NCBI RefSeq assembly: GCF_014224355.1
Contig: NZ_VNWP01000004.1
Coordinates: forward strand, 1 to 64,000
Direction of reading: 5' to 3'
Origin: Synechococcus sp. BSA11S
Lineage (GTDB): Bacteria > Cyanobacteriota > Cyanobacteriia > PCC-6307 > Cyanobiaceae
Length of the DNA stretch: 64,000 nucleotides
Shown: piece by piece, positions 1-7,432 of the stretch
Numbering within the stretch: position 1 is the stretch's first letter
Layout: each line of letters begins with the position of its first letter
Notes under the pieces: model-generated
What the model was told of the DNA's origin: nothing
The model's input: only the letters and a program-made list of their open reading frames with translations
Database searches by the model: none
Program-made: the position numbers and the translations under genes

Positions 1-64
1 GCCGGGTCCGCTTTTTGGCTGTGGACTGCTCGTAATCACCAAAACCGAACTGCTTGACGCCCAT
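1..64 (-). CDS. IS5-family transposase, N-terminal 21 residues (partial)
   Basis: ATG on the minus strand at 64, followed by an open frame to the window edge. The encoded start, M-G-V-K-Q-F-G-F-G-D-Y-E with a later AKKRTR stretch, matches the typical N-terminus of IS5/IS4-type DDE transposases (a short Q/F-G-F-x-D-Y/E segment followed by a basic KK-x-T-R stretch). The catalytic domain is outside the window, so it cannot be said whether the enzyme is intact. Confidence 0.65.
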   Translation of the reverse strand, partial: MGVKQFGFGDYEQSTAKKRTR

Positions 65-132
65 GAAGCCTGTAAACGGTTGGGATCACAAGGCCATTCT
101 CGCGCAGGGTGGTGGGGTTTTCCAGAGTCTCC
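1..132 (-). mobile_element. IS5-type insertion sequence, one end (runs off the left edge)
   Basis: On the minus strand the interrupted DUF4160 gene reads up to a CTAA tetranucleotide (plus positions 133-136), a YTAR-type target as used by many IS5-family elements. Directly after it the sequence changes to GGAGACTCTGGAAAACC, a plausible terminal inverted repeat, and 68 bases later the transposase start codon appears. That distance is normal for an IS5 end. The other end lies outside the window, so the boundary and the target duplication are inferred. Confidence 0.6.
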
Positions 133-295
133 TTAGCCCAATGTTGCGGGCAAGCTCAATGGACGGACTTAGCCAGAATTTCGCTTCACCGTCTGGATGA
201 CTAACATGGACATGAATACGGCTTTCTTCGCGCGAGAAGAAGAAAAACCGGAATTCGCCATCACGGAAGACAGTTGGTGACAAGCATGCTCCCAT
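133..295 (-). pseudogene. DUF4160 family protein, truncated by an IS5-type element
   Basis: The frame starts around 295 and reads SPTVFRDGEFRFFFFSREE, then HVHVSHPDGEAKFWL and ELARNIGL. This is the classic DUF4160 order: P-T-V-F-R start, F-F-F/Y-S, H-V-H-V, and AKFWL. DUF4160 proteins are about 75-90 residues and end in an acidic helix; here homology stops after NIGL at the CTAA target and the frame runs into IS sequence. DUF4160 genes are often found with DUF2442 or other small cassette or toxin-antitoxin-like genes, and their function is unproven. Nothing downstream of the break is in this window. Confidence 0.6.
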
Positions 296-345
296 ACGTC
301 ATTGACAGCATAGCCCTGCTGCCATGGGCGGAATGGGATCATCAG

Positions 346-522
346 CTACATCCAAGGATAGACGCCGATATAGCGTCTCGCCATCTCCAAAACGCTTGTC
401 TCCATCTTTCCAACAGCATTTAGGCGGGCCCGGTATCCACCTCTCTCTCGCTCCCAGTGCCGTTTAAGATCTCTGATGTCTGGATGCCATTGGCTGAAAC
501 CCCTGCCAGCATAAGGCCCTTT
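346..522 (-). pseudogene. Start-less ORF, possible gene remnant of unknown function
   Basis: A 58-codon open frame on the minus strand between TAG stops, ending at 346-348. It has protein-like content (…WHPDIRDLKRHWERERGG… and …ETSVLEMARRYIGVYPWM) but no start codon near its 5' end. It lies between the DUF4160 remnant and the integrase remnant, so it is most simply read as the 3' part of a decayed cassette or IS-borne gene. I do not recognise the family. Confidence 0.25.
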
Positions 523-562
523 CTAGCCTTTGCTTTCGTTGAAGAGAACTTAGGCGGGTCCG
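420..562. repeat. Direct repeat TTAGGCGGGYCCG, two copies 130 bp apart
   Basis: TTAGGCGGGCCCG at 420-432 and TTAGGCGGGTCCG at 550-562 differ by one base. They lie in the decayed left-end region beside an integron-integrase-like remnant. The TTAGGCGGG core resembles the L'-R' arm of some integron attC sites, but the expected GTTRRRY core is missing from both copies, so this is only a resemblance. Confidence 0.35.
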
Positions 563-611
563 AGAAGTAGATGTTCGCTGCGTTACTGAAGGTAAGCTGG
601 GCTTATCACAC

Positions 612-788
612 GAAAGGGGGCCTCGATTCAGGACATGGGTTTAGTTCATTGTGGTCGTCACGTCACTGTGCCCCAGCAGGTGAGGCTTCATGCGAATGCC
701 GAACGTTGTGTCAGCTGGCCTGACAGCTGATTCCTTGGGTCAGGACAACTCGTTTCATGGGCTTCTGGATCACGGATGCGTTGATGGA
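612..788 (-). pseudogene. Tyrosine recombinase remnant, integron-integrase-like C-terminal domain
   Basis: Reading the minus strand from about 788, segments in different frames match the C-terminal catalytic domain of IntI/Xer recombinases in the right order: SINASVIQKPMKRVV (like the helix before the catalytic box), HNVRHS (like HTLRHSF, box II His-Arg), then HLLGHSDVTTTMN, a stop codon, and THVLNRGP (like ELLGHxDVxTTMIYTHVLNRGP). The catalytic Tyr codon has become the stop or lies next to it, and about 15 residues between RHS and LLGH are missing. It has at least one frameshift and one nonsense change. The glucosylglycerol hydrolase gene begins its 3' end only 115 bases away, so the 5' part of the recombinase is gone. 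Confidence 0.65.
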
Positions 789-902
789 GTCAGAGGCTTG
801 CGTGGCAGGTCCATCGCCCATCAAGAGCATCCTGGCGTTGGTCCCTGAGGCTGGTGGAGATTGGTGCGGATGGGCTCAGATCCATAGCCCTGCAGGTTGT
901 TT

Positions 903-3413
903 TCACGGCACGCGTGTGGCTTCCAGGGGCTCCAGGAGCAGGGCCTGGCTGTCTTCCAGGGTGATCGACGCGCCGGCCAGCTGGGCGTCTGAAATCTTCA
1001 GCCCCGGGGAGCCCAGCCGCAGCGACCAGCCTGCTGTCTGATCCGGAAACAACTCCGGTAGGCGGATGGCCATCGGCTCCCCGCCCATGTGGGAGACCAG
1101 TGCCACCGCCGCACCTCCGCCGCCAGCCCGCCGCCATCCATAGAAGATCGTGGTGGTGGGGGTGGTGAGCAGATCCAGCCGGTCGTCGCCACCTGCCAGG
1201 TTCTCGCTCAGCCAGGGCCGGGCTCGGCGGAACTGACGCAGGGCGAGGTTGTAGTCGGCCTGCTCGGGTTCCACCCGATCGACGTGCCGCCAGATGTTGC
1301 AGGCTTCGTGCATGTCCTCCATGAAGCGGCGGGCAAAGGCCTTCAGCCAGGCCACGTCCACCACGGGGGTATCGCCGCCGGCCTCGATGGGCACAACGCT
1401 CTGGCAGGCCGCCACCATGCGTTCAAGGTCGTAATCGGTGGCCTCGATCGCTTCACCAAGGGCAGCGAGGAACCGGCGCAGCGTCTCGAACTCCTTGAAC
1501 CCCAGCTGCTTGATCGCCTGAAACAGACCTGGATCGCGGTACTGCTCAGGACTGAACTGCCAGTCCAGAAATCCCGGAGCCTCCTCCGCCACCACCTTCA
1601 CGCCATAGCGGTCATCGGTGTTGCGGAAGAACCCCCAGGGTGCTCGCATCAGGCAGTGGATGAAGTCCATCGGCAACCCCGGCGAGAAGCCGTAGGTGAG
1701 GGCACCGATTGCCGGGTTGTCGTAAGCATTGGCCAACACCTCCGGGAGGGTGCTGCCCAGGCGGGGGTTGATCCCCTCAGTCGTCACCACCTGGGTGCCG
1801 CGCCGAAGAGTGTCGTGGTTGCCGCAGCCGGTGACCCAGCGGGAGCCGAACTGCATCTTTTCGCACACCCGTCGCCACTTGCGCGCCCAGAACCCCTGCA
1901 AGGCCGGAGTGTTGTGGGCGAAGATCAGCGGTCCCCACTGATAGGCCTCGCTGCGCAGCTCCACCAGATCGCGGTACGTGGAGATCTCCTCCCAGCCCTC
2001 CGACGGCCAGGGGCGGCCGTCCTCATAGATCACAAAGGGGCGCCAGCGGGCAGGGCCGATCTCCTGCACCAGATCACCCATGGCCATCAGATAGGGATCG
2101 TCGTACTCCACCCGCTCGCTGAGCGGATTGAAGTACTTGAAGTCCTGGCCACCATCGATGCGGATGCCATCCGCGCCGGTGTTCACCTTGCGGCGCTGCA
2201 TCTCCAGCAGGATTGCACGCACCACCGGGTTCTGGTGGTTCACATCCTGGCCATACATGTTCGGACCCTTGAGGTAGCGGCCGTTGAGAAGCTCAATCGC
2301 CTGATTGTCGGCATGGCCGTAGACAAGGTCGTAGATCAGGCGGATCGGCCCGGTGGGGAAGGTGTGCAACTCGGTGATGAACTCCACCAGTTCATCGGGT
2401 CGCAGGGTTTCCAGCAGTGCTGGATTGGTGGCGGCACTGCCGAAGATCACCACGTCGTAGCCCCAGTTCTGCAGTTCGGGGCGGCGCAGCCTCGCCCGTA
2501 CCCTCCCCGGCGTGCTCAGAATCACCTCGGTTTCGGGATCCAGGCTGCTCTCGTCGTCGGCCCTCAGGCTGAAGGCTTCGTCGTCGCCACCTGTCCCGGC
2601 TCGAGGTTCCACGCCGGGCTCGATGGGCAGCAGCTGCACAGCGTCGTACCCCACCAGATTGGTCTCCGCCGGAGTCAGCGGCATGCCGGCACGAACTTTG
2701 CGGGCCAGCTCCCGGAACAGGGCGGTGAGTCCGGAGATGTAGCCGTTCGGGGAGGCGGTGCGCACATGAAGCTGGAGGATGTTGCCCGGCGCAGGGATCC
2801 CGTACACCGATGGGGCGCCGCCATGGTCCTCGAGCGGCTGGGCTGCCAGCTCGGTGGCCATCGCCTCGTAGTAGGACCGGTCGGCTCGGCGCTGCTGCAG
2901 CCCCTCGAGGTCGTAGACCTCGGCAGGCGCGTAGATCCCGAACGGATAGGACGCCGCCAGGGGATCACCCACCACGCGCACGGCGTTGGTGTCGGGGGAG
3001 AGGTAGCGCAGCCAGTAGAGCGAGCCAATTGTGTCGGCGTCGCCAGCCTGCAGGCCGCTCACCACTCCCCAGCGGTAGTCGCCCTGCTTCTCGAGCTGCA
3101 CCGCCTGGCGATGGAAGCGCACCATCTGCTCAGGGCTCCTGGGATCGATCGACTCCAGCGGCGTGAACACCTCCAGCAGGATGTTGCGCGGCTGAATCAC
3201 GTCCCCGGCGAGCTCCGGAGTCCAGAAGCCGATCGTGGTGAGCCCGTCAGGCTGCCAGTGGGCGCCGAGGCGGGTGGCGAACTGGCGGGCCTTCTCCAGG
3301 GTGGTGGCGTCGCTGGTTTCGATCGCCGCGGCCCAGGCCAGCAGCTCGGCGGTGGGCCCGGCCTCGAGCGCGACCGGAGCCAGGGACAGGGGAGAACGGG
3401 AGCCTTCGGACAC
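903..3413 (-). CDS. gghA: Glucosylglycerol hydrolase-like GH13-type enzyme
   Basis: An 836-residue cytoplasmic protein without a signal peptide. It resembles the cyanobacterial glucosylglycerol hydrolase family (Synechocystis Slr1670 type), which splits the osmolyte glucosylglycerol when salinity falls. GH13-like barrel motifs can be seen in order: LIYDLVYGHADN (motif I), GADGIRIDGGQD (motif II, nucleophile region), and VTGCGNHDTLRRG (motif IV, N-H-D). The N-terminal 200 residues hold family-specific segments (YWLRYLSPDTNAVRV, YPFGIYAPAEVYDL). The family assignment is by remembered similarity. No ggpS or ggpP gene is in the window. Expression is expected to be salt-dependent, but no clear operator can be seen. 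The 3' end faces the decayed mobile region. Confidence 0.65.
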   Translation of the reverse strand: MSEGSRSPLSLAPVALEAGPTAELLAWAAAIETSDATTLEKARQFATRLGAHWQPDGLTTIGFWTPELAGDVIQPRNILLEVFTPLESIDPRSPEQMVRFHRQAVQLEKQGDYRWGVVSGLQAGDADTIGSLYWLRYLSPDTNAVRVVGDPLAASYPFGIYAPAEVYDLEGLQQRRADRSYYEAMATELAAQPLEDHGGAPSVYGIPAPGNILQLHVRTASPNGYISGLTALFRELARKVRAGMPLTPAETNLVGYDAVQLLPIEPGVEPRAGTGGDDEAFSLRADDESSLDPETEVILSTPGRVRARLRRPELQNWGYDVVIFGSAATNPALLETLRPDELVEFITELHTFPTGPIRLIYDLVYGHADNQAIELLNGRYLKGPNMYGQDVNHQNPVVRAILLEMQRRKVNTGADGIRIDGGQDFKYFNPLSERVEYDDPYLMAMGDLVQEIGPARWRPFVIYEDGRPWPSEGWEEISTYRDLVELRSEAYQWGPLIFAHNTPALQGFWARKWRRVCEKMQFGSRWVTGCGNHDTLRRGTQVVTTEGINPRLGSTLPEVLANAYDNPAIGALTYGFSPGLPMDFIHCLMRAPWGFFRNTDDRYGVKVVAEEAPGFLDWQFSPEQYRDPGLFQAIKQLGFKEFETLRRFLAALGEAIEATDYDLERMVAACQSVVPIEAGGDTPVVDVAWLKAFARRFMEDMHEACNIWRHVDRVEPEQADYNLALRQFRRARPWLSENLAGGDDRLDLLTTPTTTIFYGWRRAGGGGAAVALVSHMGGEPMAIRLPELFPDQTAGWSLRLGSPGLKISDAQLAGASITLEDSQALLLEPLEATRVP

Positions 3414-3717
3414 GTCGTCTGCAGAGCGGGATCAGAACACAGGCAGGCAGGCGGCCAGCCGCCCCACCAGCGGCCTCAGGGTGCCACGGGTGCCATGCGC
3501 CGCTGCTCACAGTCTTCGGCCGGGGGTTGGGGGTTTCCCTGCCACCGCCGCTTTCACCGAGTTTTAGTCATTTTTTTGTGACGCACGGCTTCAAGTCTTC
3601 AGCCTGCCTTTTCTGTGAGCTGATCGGAGCATCAAGCCTGAAGACCTGAGTCCTTTGGTCGACCCGAGAGCCCCTCACAGAAGAAAGCCGAACATTCAGC
3701 CGTTGAAGATCGGTTTC

Positions 3718-4107
3718 ATGGTCTGCCCATGCAGGCGGTTTGGCGCACTGTTGCCGGTTGTTCTGGGGGCAGCCTTGGCTCTTCTTTCGGCTTGGCCTCC
3801 CTCGGTGATTGCTGCTCCGCAGGGAAGGTCTTTTTCTGATGCGCTCTGGAGGATGATTGAGTCCTGTCTGGCACCTGAGCAGGCGGGAAGTTACTGCAAG
3901 TATCCCTCCTTTCTCCTCTCCTGCTGTCATGATCGCTGCCGCCCGGATCAGGGTGTGGTTTGGGCTCTGACTCCAGGCCATGTGGCCATCCGCAACTTCA
4001 ACAGTTGTGGTTGTGAGCCTGCCTTCGTGGCTGGCTTGGCCATGCCTTGCCAGAAGATCACAGGCCTGGAGTACCCACGGCGGCCGAATGGAACCTGTCC
4101 GATCTGA
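3718..4107 (+). CDS. Secreted Cdh-like protein (CDP-diacylglycerol diphosphatase-like N-terminal part only)
   Basis: About 129 residues from the ATG at 3718; earlier in-frame starts exist, but this one begins a good signal peptide (RRFGALLPVVLGAALALLSA, cleavage near AAP). The mature part shows the N-terminal pattern of CDP-diacylglycerol pyrophosphatases: ALWRMIESCLAPEQ, a G-x-V segment, and AMPCQKITGLEYP, comparable with the family LLxPTxxITGIESP. The family continues with about 100 residues including a HIT-like H-x-H-x-H site; here the protein stops soon after the LEYP segment. It contains nine Cys in the mature part, unusual for Cdh. So it is either a truncated gene or a distinct Cys-rich secreted family. 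Catalysis is unlikely. Confidence 0.4.
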   Translation: MVCPCRRFGALLPVVLGAALALLSAWPPSVIAAPQGRSFSDALWRMIESCLAPEQAGSYCKYPSFLLSCCHDRCRPDQGVVWALTPGHVAIRNFNSCGCEPAFVAGLAMPCQKITGLEYPRRPNGTCPI

Positions 4108-4145
4108 GGGGATCCCCGCCAGGCCTGCGGATCCTTTCGTTCATG

Positions 4146-4463
4146 TCAGCGCGTGCTGAGTTTTCCAAGTCCGCTGTCCAGCAGGCTCACCATTGTATGA
4201 GCAGCACCACTGACGGCTTGGTCCACTGTAAGGGCCAGGTCGCTGACCGAAGTCGATTCGCGTCCCGCCAGCCTCGCCTCAAGCAAGCATCGCTTGTCCA
4301 TGACACCTGACTTCGACGTGCTGTTTTCGTCACTGAGGTGTACTTCCAGCCTGGTGATGTGATCGGAGAAGCGTGCCAGAACGTGTTTGAGGGTTTCCTC
4401 CACGCTTTGAGCCAGTGCTTCGGCACCGCTGATGTTCTTGTCTGTATTGACTTGGATACGCAT
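4146..4463 (-). CDS. HPF/RaiA-type ribosome-associated factor
   Basis: About 105 residues starting MRIQVNTDKNISG at 4463, preceded by GGAG nine bases upstream, which favours this start over two ATGs further upstream. The layout fits the RaiA/HPF (S30EA) N-terminal fold: an initial beta strand, a long helix (EALAQSVEETLKHVLARFSD), ITRLEVHLSDEN with the typical xVxLxD strand, then CLLEARLAGRESTSV and a second helix. Members bind the 30S A/P-site region and silence or protect ribosomes in darkness or starvation. The dimerising C-terminal domain of long HPF is absent. Monocistronic, convergent with the Cdh-like gene. Confidence 0.6.
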   Translation of the reverse strand: MRIQVNTDKNISGAEALAQSVEETLKHVLARFSDHITRLEVHLSDENSTSKSGVMDKRCLLEARLAGRESTSVSDLALTVDQAVSGAAHTMVSLLDSGLGKLSTR

Positions 4464-5036
4464 GTCGGGCGTCTCCATGGATGACAGGCAACCTAGGCCT
4501 ATTTTCTTGTTGGCTAAAATTGTTTGCAATGCCAATCATGGCTTCACATCCCTTATGAGGTGCCCATTCCCAGGGTCGACGGCTGAAGGTCCTGCTTGTT
4601 GCACGGGACTGGCTTTCCGGGGCGCTGGTGTTGATTGGGTGAATGGTTTCTAAACGCCCTTTTGGGTTCGCCGGCTTGCTGTCAAACAGCGATCCATTGA
4701 AGTAAGATCATCATCAGCGTCTTGTAGTATGCGATGGTTGCTGCTAAATCGGGTCTGGTAGGCACGAGTTTCCCCGGTGATCTCTTGAGTTTTTTGTGAT
4801 ATGGCTATGATTGGGTTCAAGTTGTTGTGGTCTGCCTCGACCCTTGCATCGCTAGTCCATTTGGTAGTTCACTTGGACTAATGCTCGCAGCTTCTAGCCA
4901 TCGCAGGCAGCAAAGATGACGTCCTGCCCGCTGATCAGGCGTTCATCAGCTGCCTGGGCGCCATCCGGATCGGGAATTTCGAGTGAGGGTTGTCCTTTGA
5001 ACTCTGTAGGGCGCAGAACAGCCCCAGCCCGCCCTT
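4464..5036. other. Intergenic stretch, no gene recognised
   Basis: This 570-base gap holds the 5' side of the HPF-like gene and the 3' side of the TPR gene. It is less GC-rich than its neighbours. Short open frames are present on both strands but none has protein-like content. No rRNA, tRNA T-loop signature or convincing terminator was seen. The HPF-like promoter must lie at its left end, but I see no clean -35/-10 pair. Confidence 0.3.
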
Positions 5037-6005
5037 TCAGGAGCCCTGGCTATTCATGTAGGTGCGGACGTTACGCACCGCCTGGGTGGCGTAAGGATCT
5101 CCAGGCCTGGCCTGAAGGGCCGCCTGGAAGTAGTTCAGGGCCTCGGCGAAGTGATGGCGCTCGTTGGCGTCATAGCCCAGGCGCATCATGCGATCATAGC
5201 TGATCGCGTTGATGGCCGCAGGCCGGCCGGATGTGGTCTGAATCAGGGCATGTTTCTGGTTCCAGAAGGCGATCGTCGCCATGCGGTCGTTGGGTCGCTC
5301 GTAGAGGGCGCTCCGGAAATAGTCGATCGCCAGGCTGGGTTCCTTCTCCTTGGCTGCTGCATAGCCCAGGCGCATGTAGCGGTCATAGGAGGATTCCCCG
5401 GCATAGCCCACGGCTGCCCCACTCAAAGAGGCCTGCTCGATCTGAGGAAGGGCCACTCCCTTCTCGCCGCCGATATAGGCGCTTACGTTGCGCACGGCCT
5501 GGGTGGCGAAGTAGTCCCCTGGCCGTTGCTGCAGGGCCCTTTTGAAGTTGATCAGGGCCGACTGGTAATCCCGGGCATGGGTTTCGTCATAACCCAGACG
5601 CATGTCCTTGTCGTAGGCACTTTCAGGGGGCGTGCGATCGTTCGGGGAAAGCTTGGCATGCAAGGCACGTCGTGCGTTCCAGTAAGCGATTGTGGCCTCT
5701 CGATCGTCTGGCACGTAGAGCAGGGCTTCGCGGAAGTGGCTGGTGGCTGCCGTGTAGTCGCCGCGCTTCGAGGCTGCAAAACCAAGCCGCATGGCCGTGT
5801 TGTAAGGCGATCCAACAGCCTGCACCGCCTGGCTGATCAAGTTGGCTGACACGTTGCGGCTGCTCTGGCTCCAAGGCTCGCTGGCCTTTGCAGCTGAAAT
5901 CATCAGCAGGGCCGTGGCCAAGACGGAGGAGAGCCAGGCGGATGCAGCCAGCCCCCGCCGGCAGATTTTCGAGGGGACTGCATCGACGGATTGAGCAACC
6001 ATCAC
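5037..6005 (-). CDS. Exported TPR-repeat protein with a duplicated two-module array
   Basis: A 322-residue protein with an N-terminal hydrophobic segment (residues 20-40, SAWLSSVLATALLMISAAKA) suggesting export. It then has four repeat modules at about 68-116, 131-178, 207-255 and 270-317. Each opens with Y-x3-MRLGY/F, has a TPR-like A-L-x2-F-x2-AL-x2-R/V-P-x-D core and closes with an AT-x-A helix. Modules 1 and 3 end in ATIAY/FWN…AL, while modules 2 and 4 end in ATQAVRNV…Y, so a two-module unit was duplicated. TPR proteins in this setting usually scaffold protein complexes at membranes, but the partner is unknown. It is transcribed alone; a small nested repeat lies about 150 bp upstream. Confidence 0.7.
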   Translation of the reverse strand: MMVAQSVDAVPSKICRRGLAASAWLSSVLATALLMISAAKASEPWSQSSRNVSANLISQAVQAVGSPYNTAMRLGFAASKRGDYTAATSHFREALLYVPDDREATIAYWNARRALHAKLSPNDRTPPESAYDKDMRLGYDETHARDYQSALINFKRALQQRPGDYFATQAVRNVSAYIGGEKGVALPQIEQASLSGAAVGYAGESSYDRYMRLGYAAAKEKEPSLAIDYFRSALYERPNDRMATIAFWNQKHALIQTTSGRPAAINAISYDRMMRLGYDANERHHFAEALNYFQAALQARPGDPYATQAVRNVRTYMNSQGS

Positions 6006-6155
6006 GAAAAGAGCACCAGTTCCAGAGATAGACAGTCACGGGCAGGACTGCCCAGGCTGTTATCGGATTGAGACAATGGTCATCACGTGACCTGGCTGTT
6101 GCCCAGCAGCGTCACCTGCCTGGTGTTGCCTCTGGTTTCTGCGTGCCGAAGAGCA

Positions 6156-6193
6156 GTCAGTTGTCCATAAGCCAGGTTTCCATAAGTCAGTTG
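6156..6193. repeat. Nested direct repeats upstream of the TPR gene
   Basis: Two copies of GTCAGTTG (6156-6163 and 6186-6193) enclose two copies of TCCATAAG (6164-6171 and 6179-6186). The repeat spacing of 15 bases for the inner pair is about one and a half helical turns. It lies in the non-coding gap between the MBL exonuclease 3' end and the TPR gene start. It could be a regulator-binding site or chance; no protein can be named. Confidence 0.35.
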
Positions 6194-6297
6194 CCTGTTC
6201 GTCTGCAACGTGTTCAGCGTGCAGATGGTTGATTGTGGCCATCTCAATGGCACGCCAGGCATCCTTAGCGATCCATCAGCTGGTCGGCCCCGCCTGC

Positions 6298-7338
6298 TCA
6301 AGGCGGCATGGGGTCCTGGGTCTCCCCTTCATCATTGCGCTCCCCCTCGAACGCCCGACCCAGGGGTGCGGCGCTGAGGCCTTCCACCTCGCGCAGGTAA
6401 CGCGCCAGCCCATCGCTGTTGCCGTGGGTCACGTACACCTGGCGGGCAGCGGATTGCCTGACCGTGTGCAGCAGGCCGTCCCAGTCGGCGTGATCGCTGA
6501 GGGTGAAGCCACGGTCGAAGCCGCGTCGCCTCCGGGCGCCGCGCACGGCCATCCAGCCGCTCACGAAGGCGGTCTGCGGATTCTTGAAGCGCTTCATCCA
6601 CACCGAGCGGTGGGCCGAGGGGGGGGCGATCACCAGGCGGCCCGCCAACGCTTCGCTGCGTGGCAGCTCACTCACCGGGCGGGTGGGCACCATGGCGATC
6701 CCCTGCTGCCTGTAGGCGGGCATCAGGGTCTGCACGGCCCCATGCAGGAGCACCTCCTCCTCCACCCCGAGGGCCGCCAGTTCCGCCAGCAGCCGCTGGG
6801 CCTTGCCGAAGGCATAGGCGAACAGCAACGACGGTCGCTCCGGTGCACTCCGCCACCACTGCAGGATGTCGGCCGCCACCTCACGACCCGGCCTCCAGCG
6901 GTACACCGGCAGCCCGAATGTGGCCTCGGTGATCAGCACATCGGCCCCCACCGGCTCGAACGGGGCACAACTGGGGTCGGCTTCCCGTTTGTAGTCGCCG
7001 CTGATCAGCCAGGTTTCCCCGCCCGCGGTGATCCGCACCTGGGCAGAACCCAGCACATGTCCGGCGGAGTGGAACGACACCACGGCCTCGCCGATCCTCA
7101 GCTCCGTGCCGTAGTCCACTGCCGTGAGCGTGATGCCGGCGCCCAGCCTCTGGCGCAGCACCGCCTCGCCGCTGTCCACCGCCCAGTAGGCGCCGCAGCC
7201 CGATCGGGCATGGTCGGCGTGGGCGTGGGTGATCAGGGCCTTGGCCACCGGCCGCCAGGGATCGATCCAGGCGCCGACCGCCGGGCAGTAGAGCCCCTGG
7301 GGGGTGAGCTGAATCAGGCCGCCGGCAGGCAACGCCAT
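6298..7338 (-). CDS. MBL-fold (ligase-associated) DNA exonuclease
   Basis: About 346 residues from the ATG at 7338; the open frame extends further upstream, but into the divergent aldolase gene. The metallo-beta-lactamase HxHxDH motif is present as THAHADHARSG, followed by SAGHVLGSAQV, ISGDYK, the beta-CASP-like segment and YVTHGNSDGLARYL near the end. This is the arrangement of the ligase-associated exonuclease / mRNA 3'-end processing-like family, which normally sits beside an ATP-dependent DNA ligase and an Lhr-type helicase in a repair operon. Here neither partner follows: the next gene downstream is the unrelated TPR gene. Divergent from fba with a gap of under 100 bases. Confidence 0.75.
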   Translation of the reverse strand: MALPAGGLIQLTPQGLYCPAVGAWIDPWRPVAKALITHAHADHARSGCGAYWAVDSGEAVLRQRLGAGITLTAVDYGTELRIGEAVVSFHSAGHVLGSAQVRITAGGETWLISGDYKREADPSCAPFEPVGADVLITEATFGLPVYRWRPGREVAADILQWWRSAPERPSLLFAYAFGKAQRLLAELAALGVEEEVLLHGAVQTLMPAYRQQGIAMVPTRPVSELPRSEALAGRLVIAPPSAHRSVWMKRFKNPQTAFVSGWMAVRGARRRRGFDRGFTLSDHADWDGLLHTVRQSAARQVYVTHGNSDGLARYLREVEGLSAAPLGRAFEGERNDEGETQDPMPP

Positions 7339-7432
7339 GGCGCACTCCGGTGGCCGCGCTGCCGCCGGGATGGGGAATCGACGCATCCTGGCGGCCGCTG
7401 CCCGTTGACGGCGGCAGATCGCTCCCCTAGCC

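Noticed and set aside
1089-3581. An 830-codon plus-strand open frame opposite the glucosylglycerol hydrolase gene
   Set aside because: It is a GC-driven shadow of the minus-strand gene; the minus frame carries clear GH13 motifs and this one has none.
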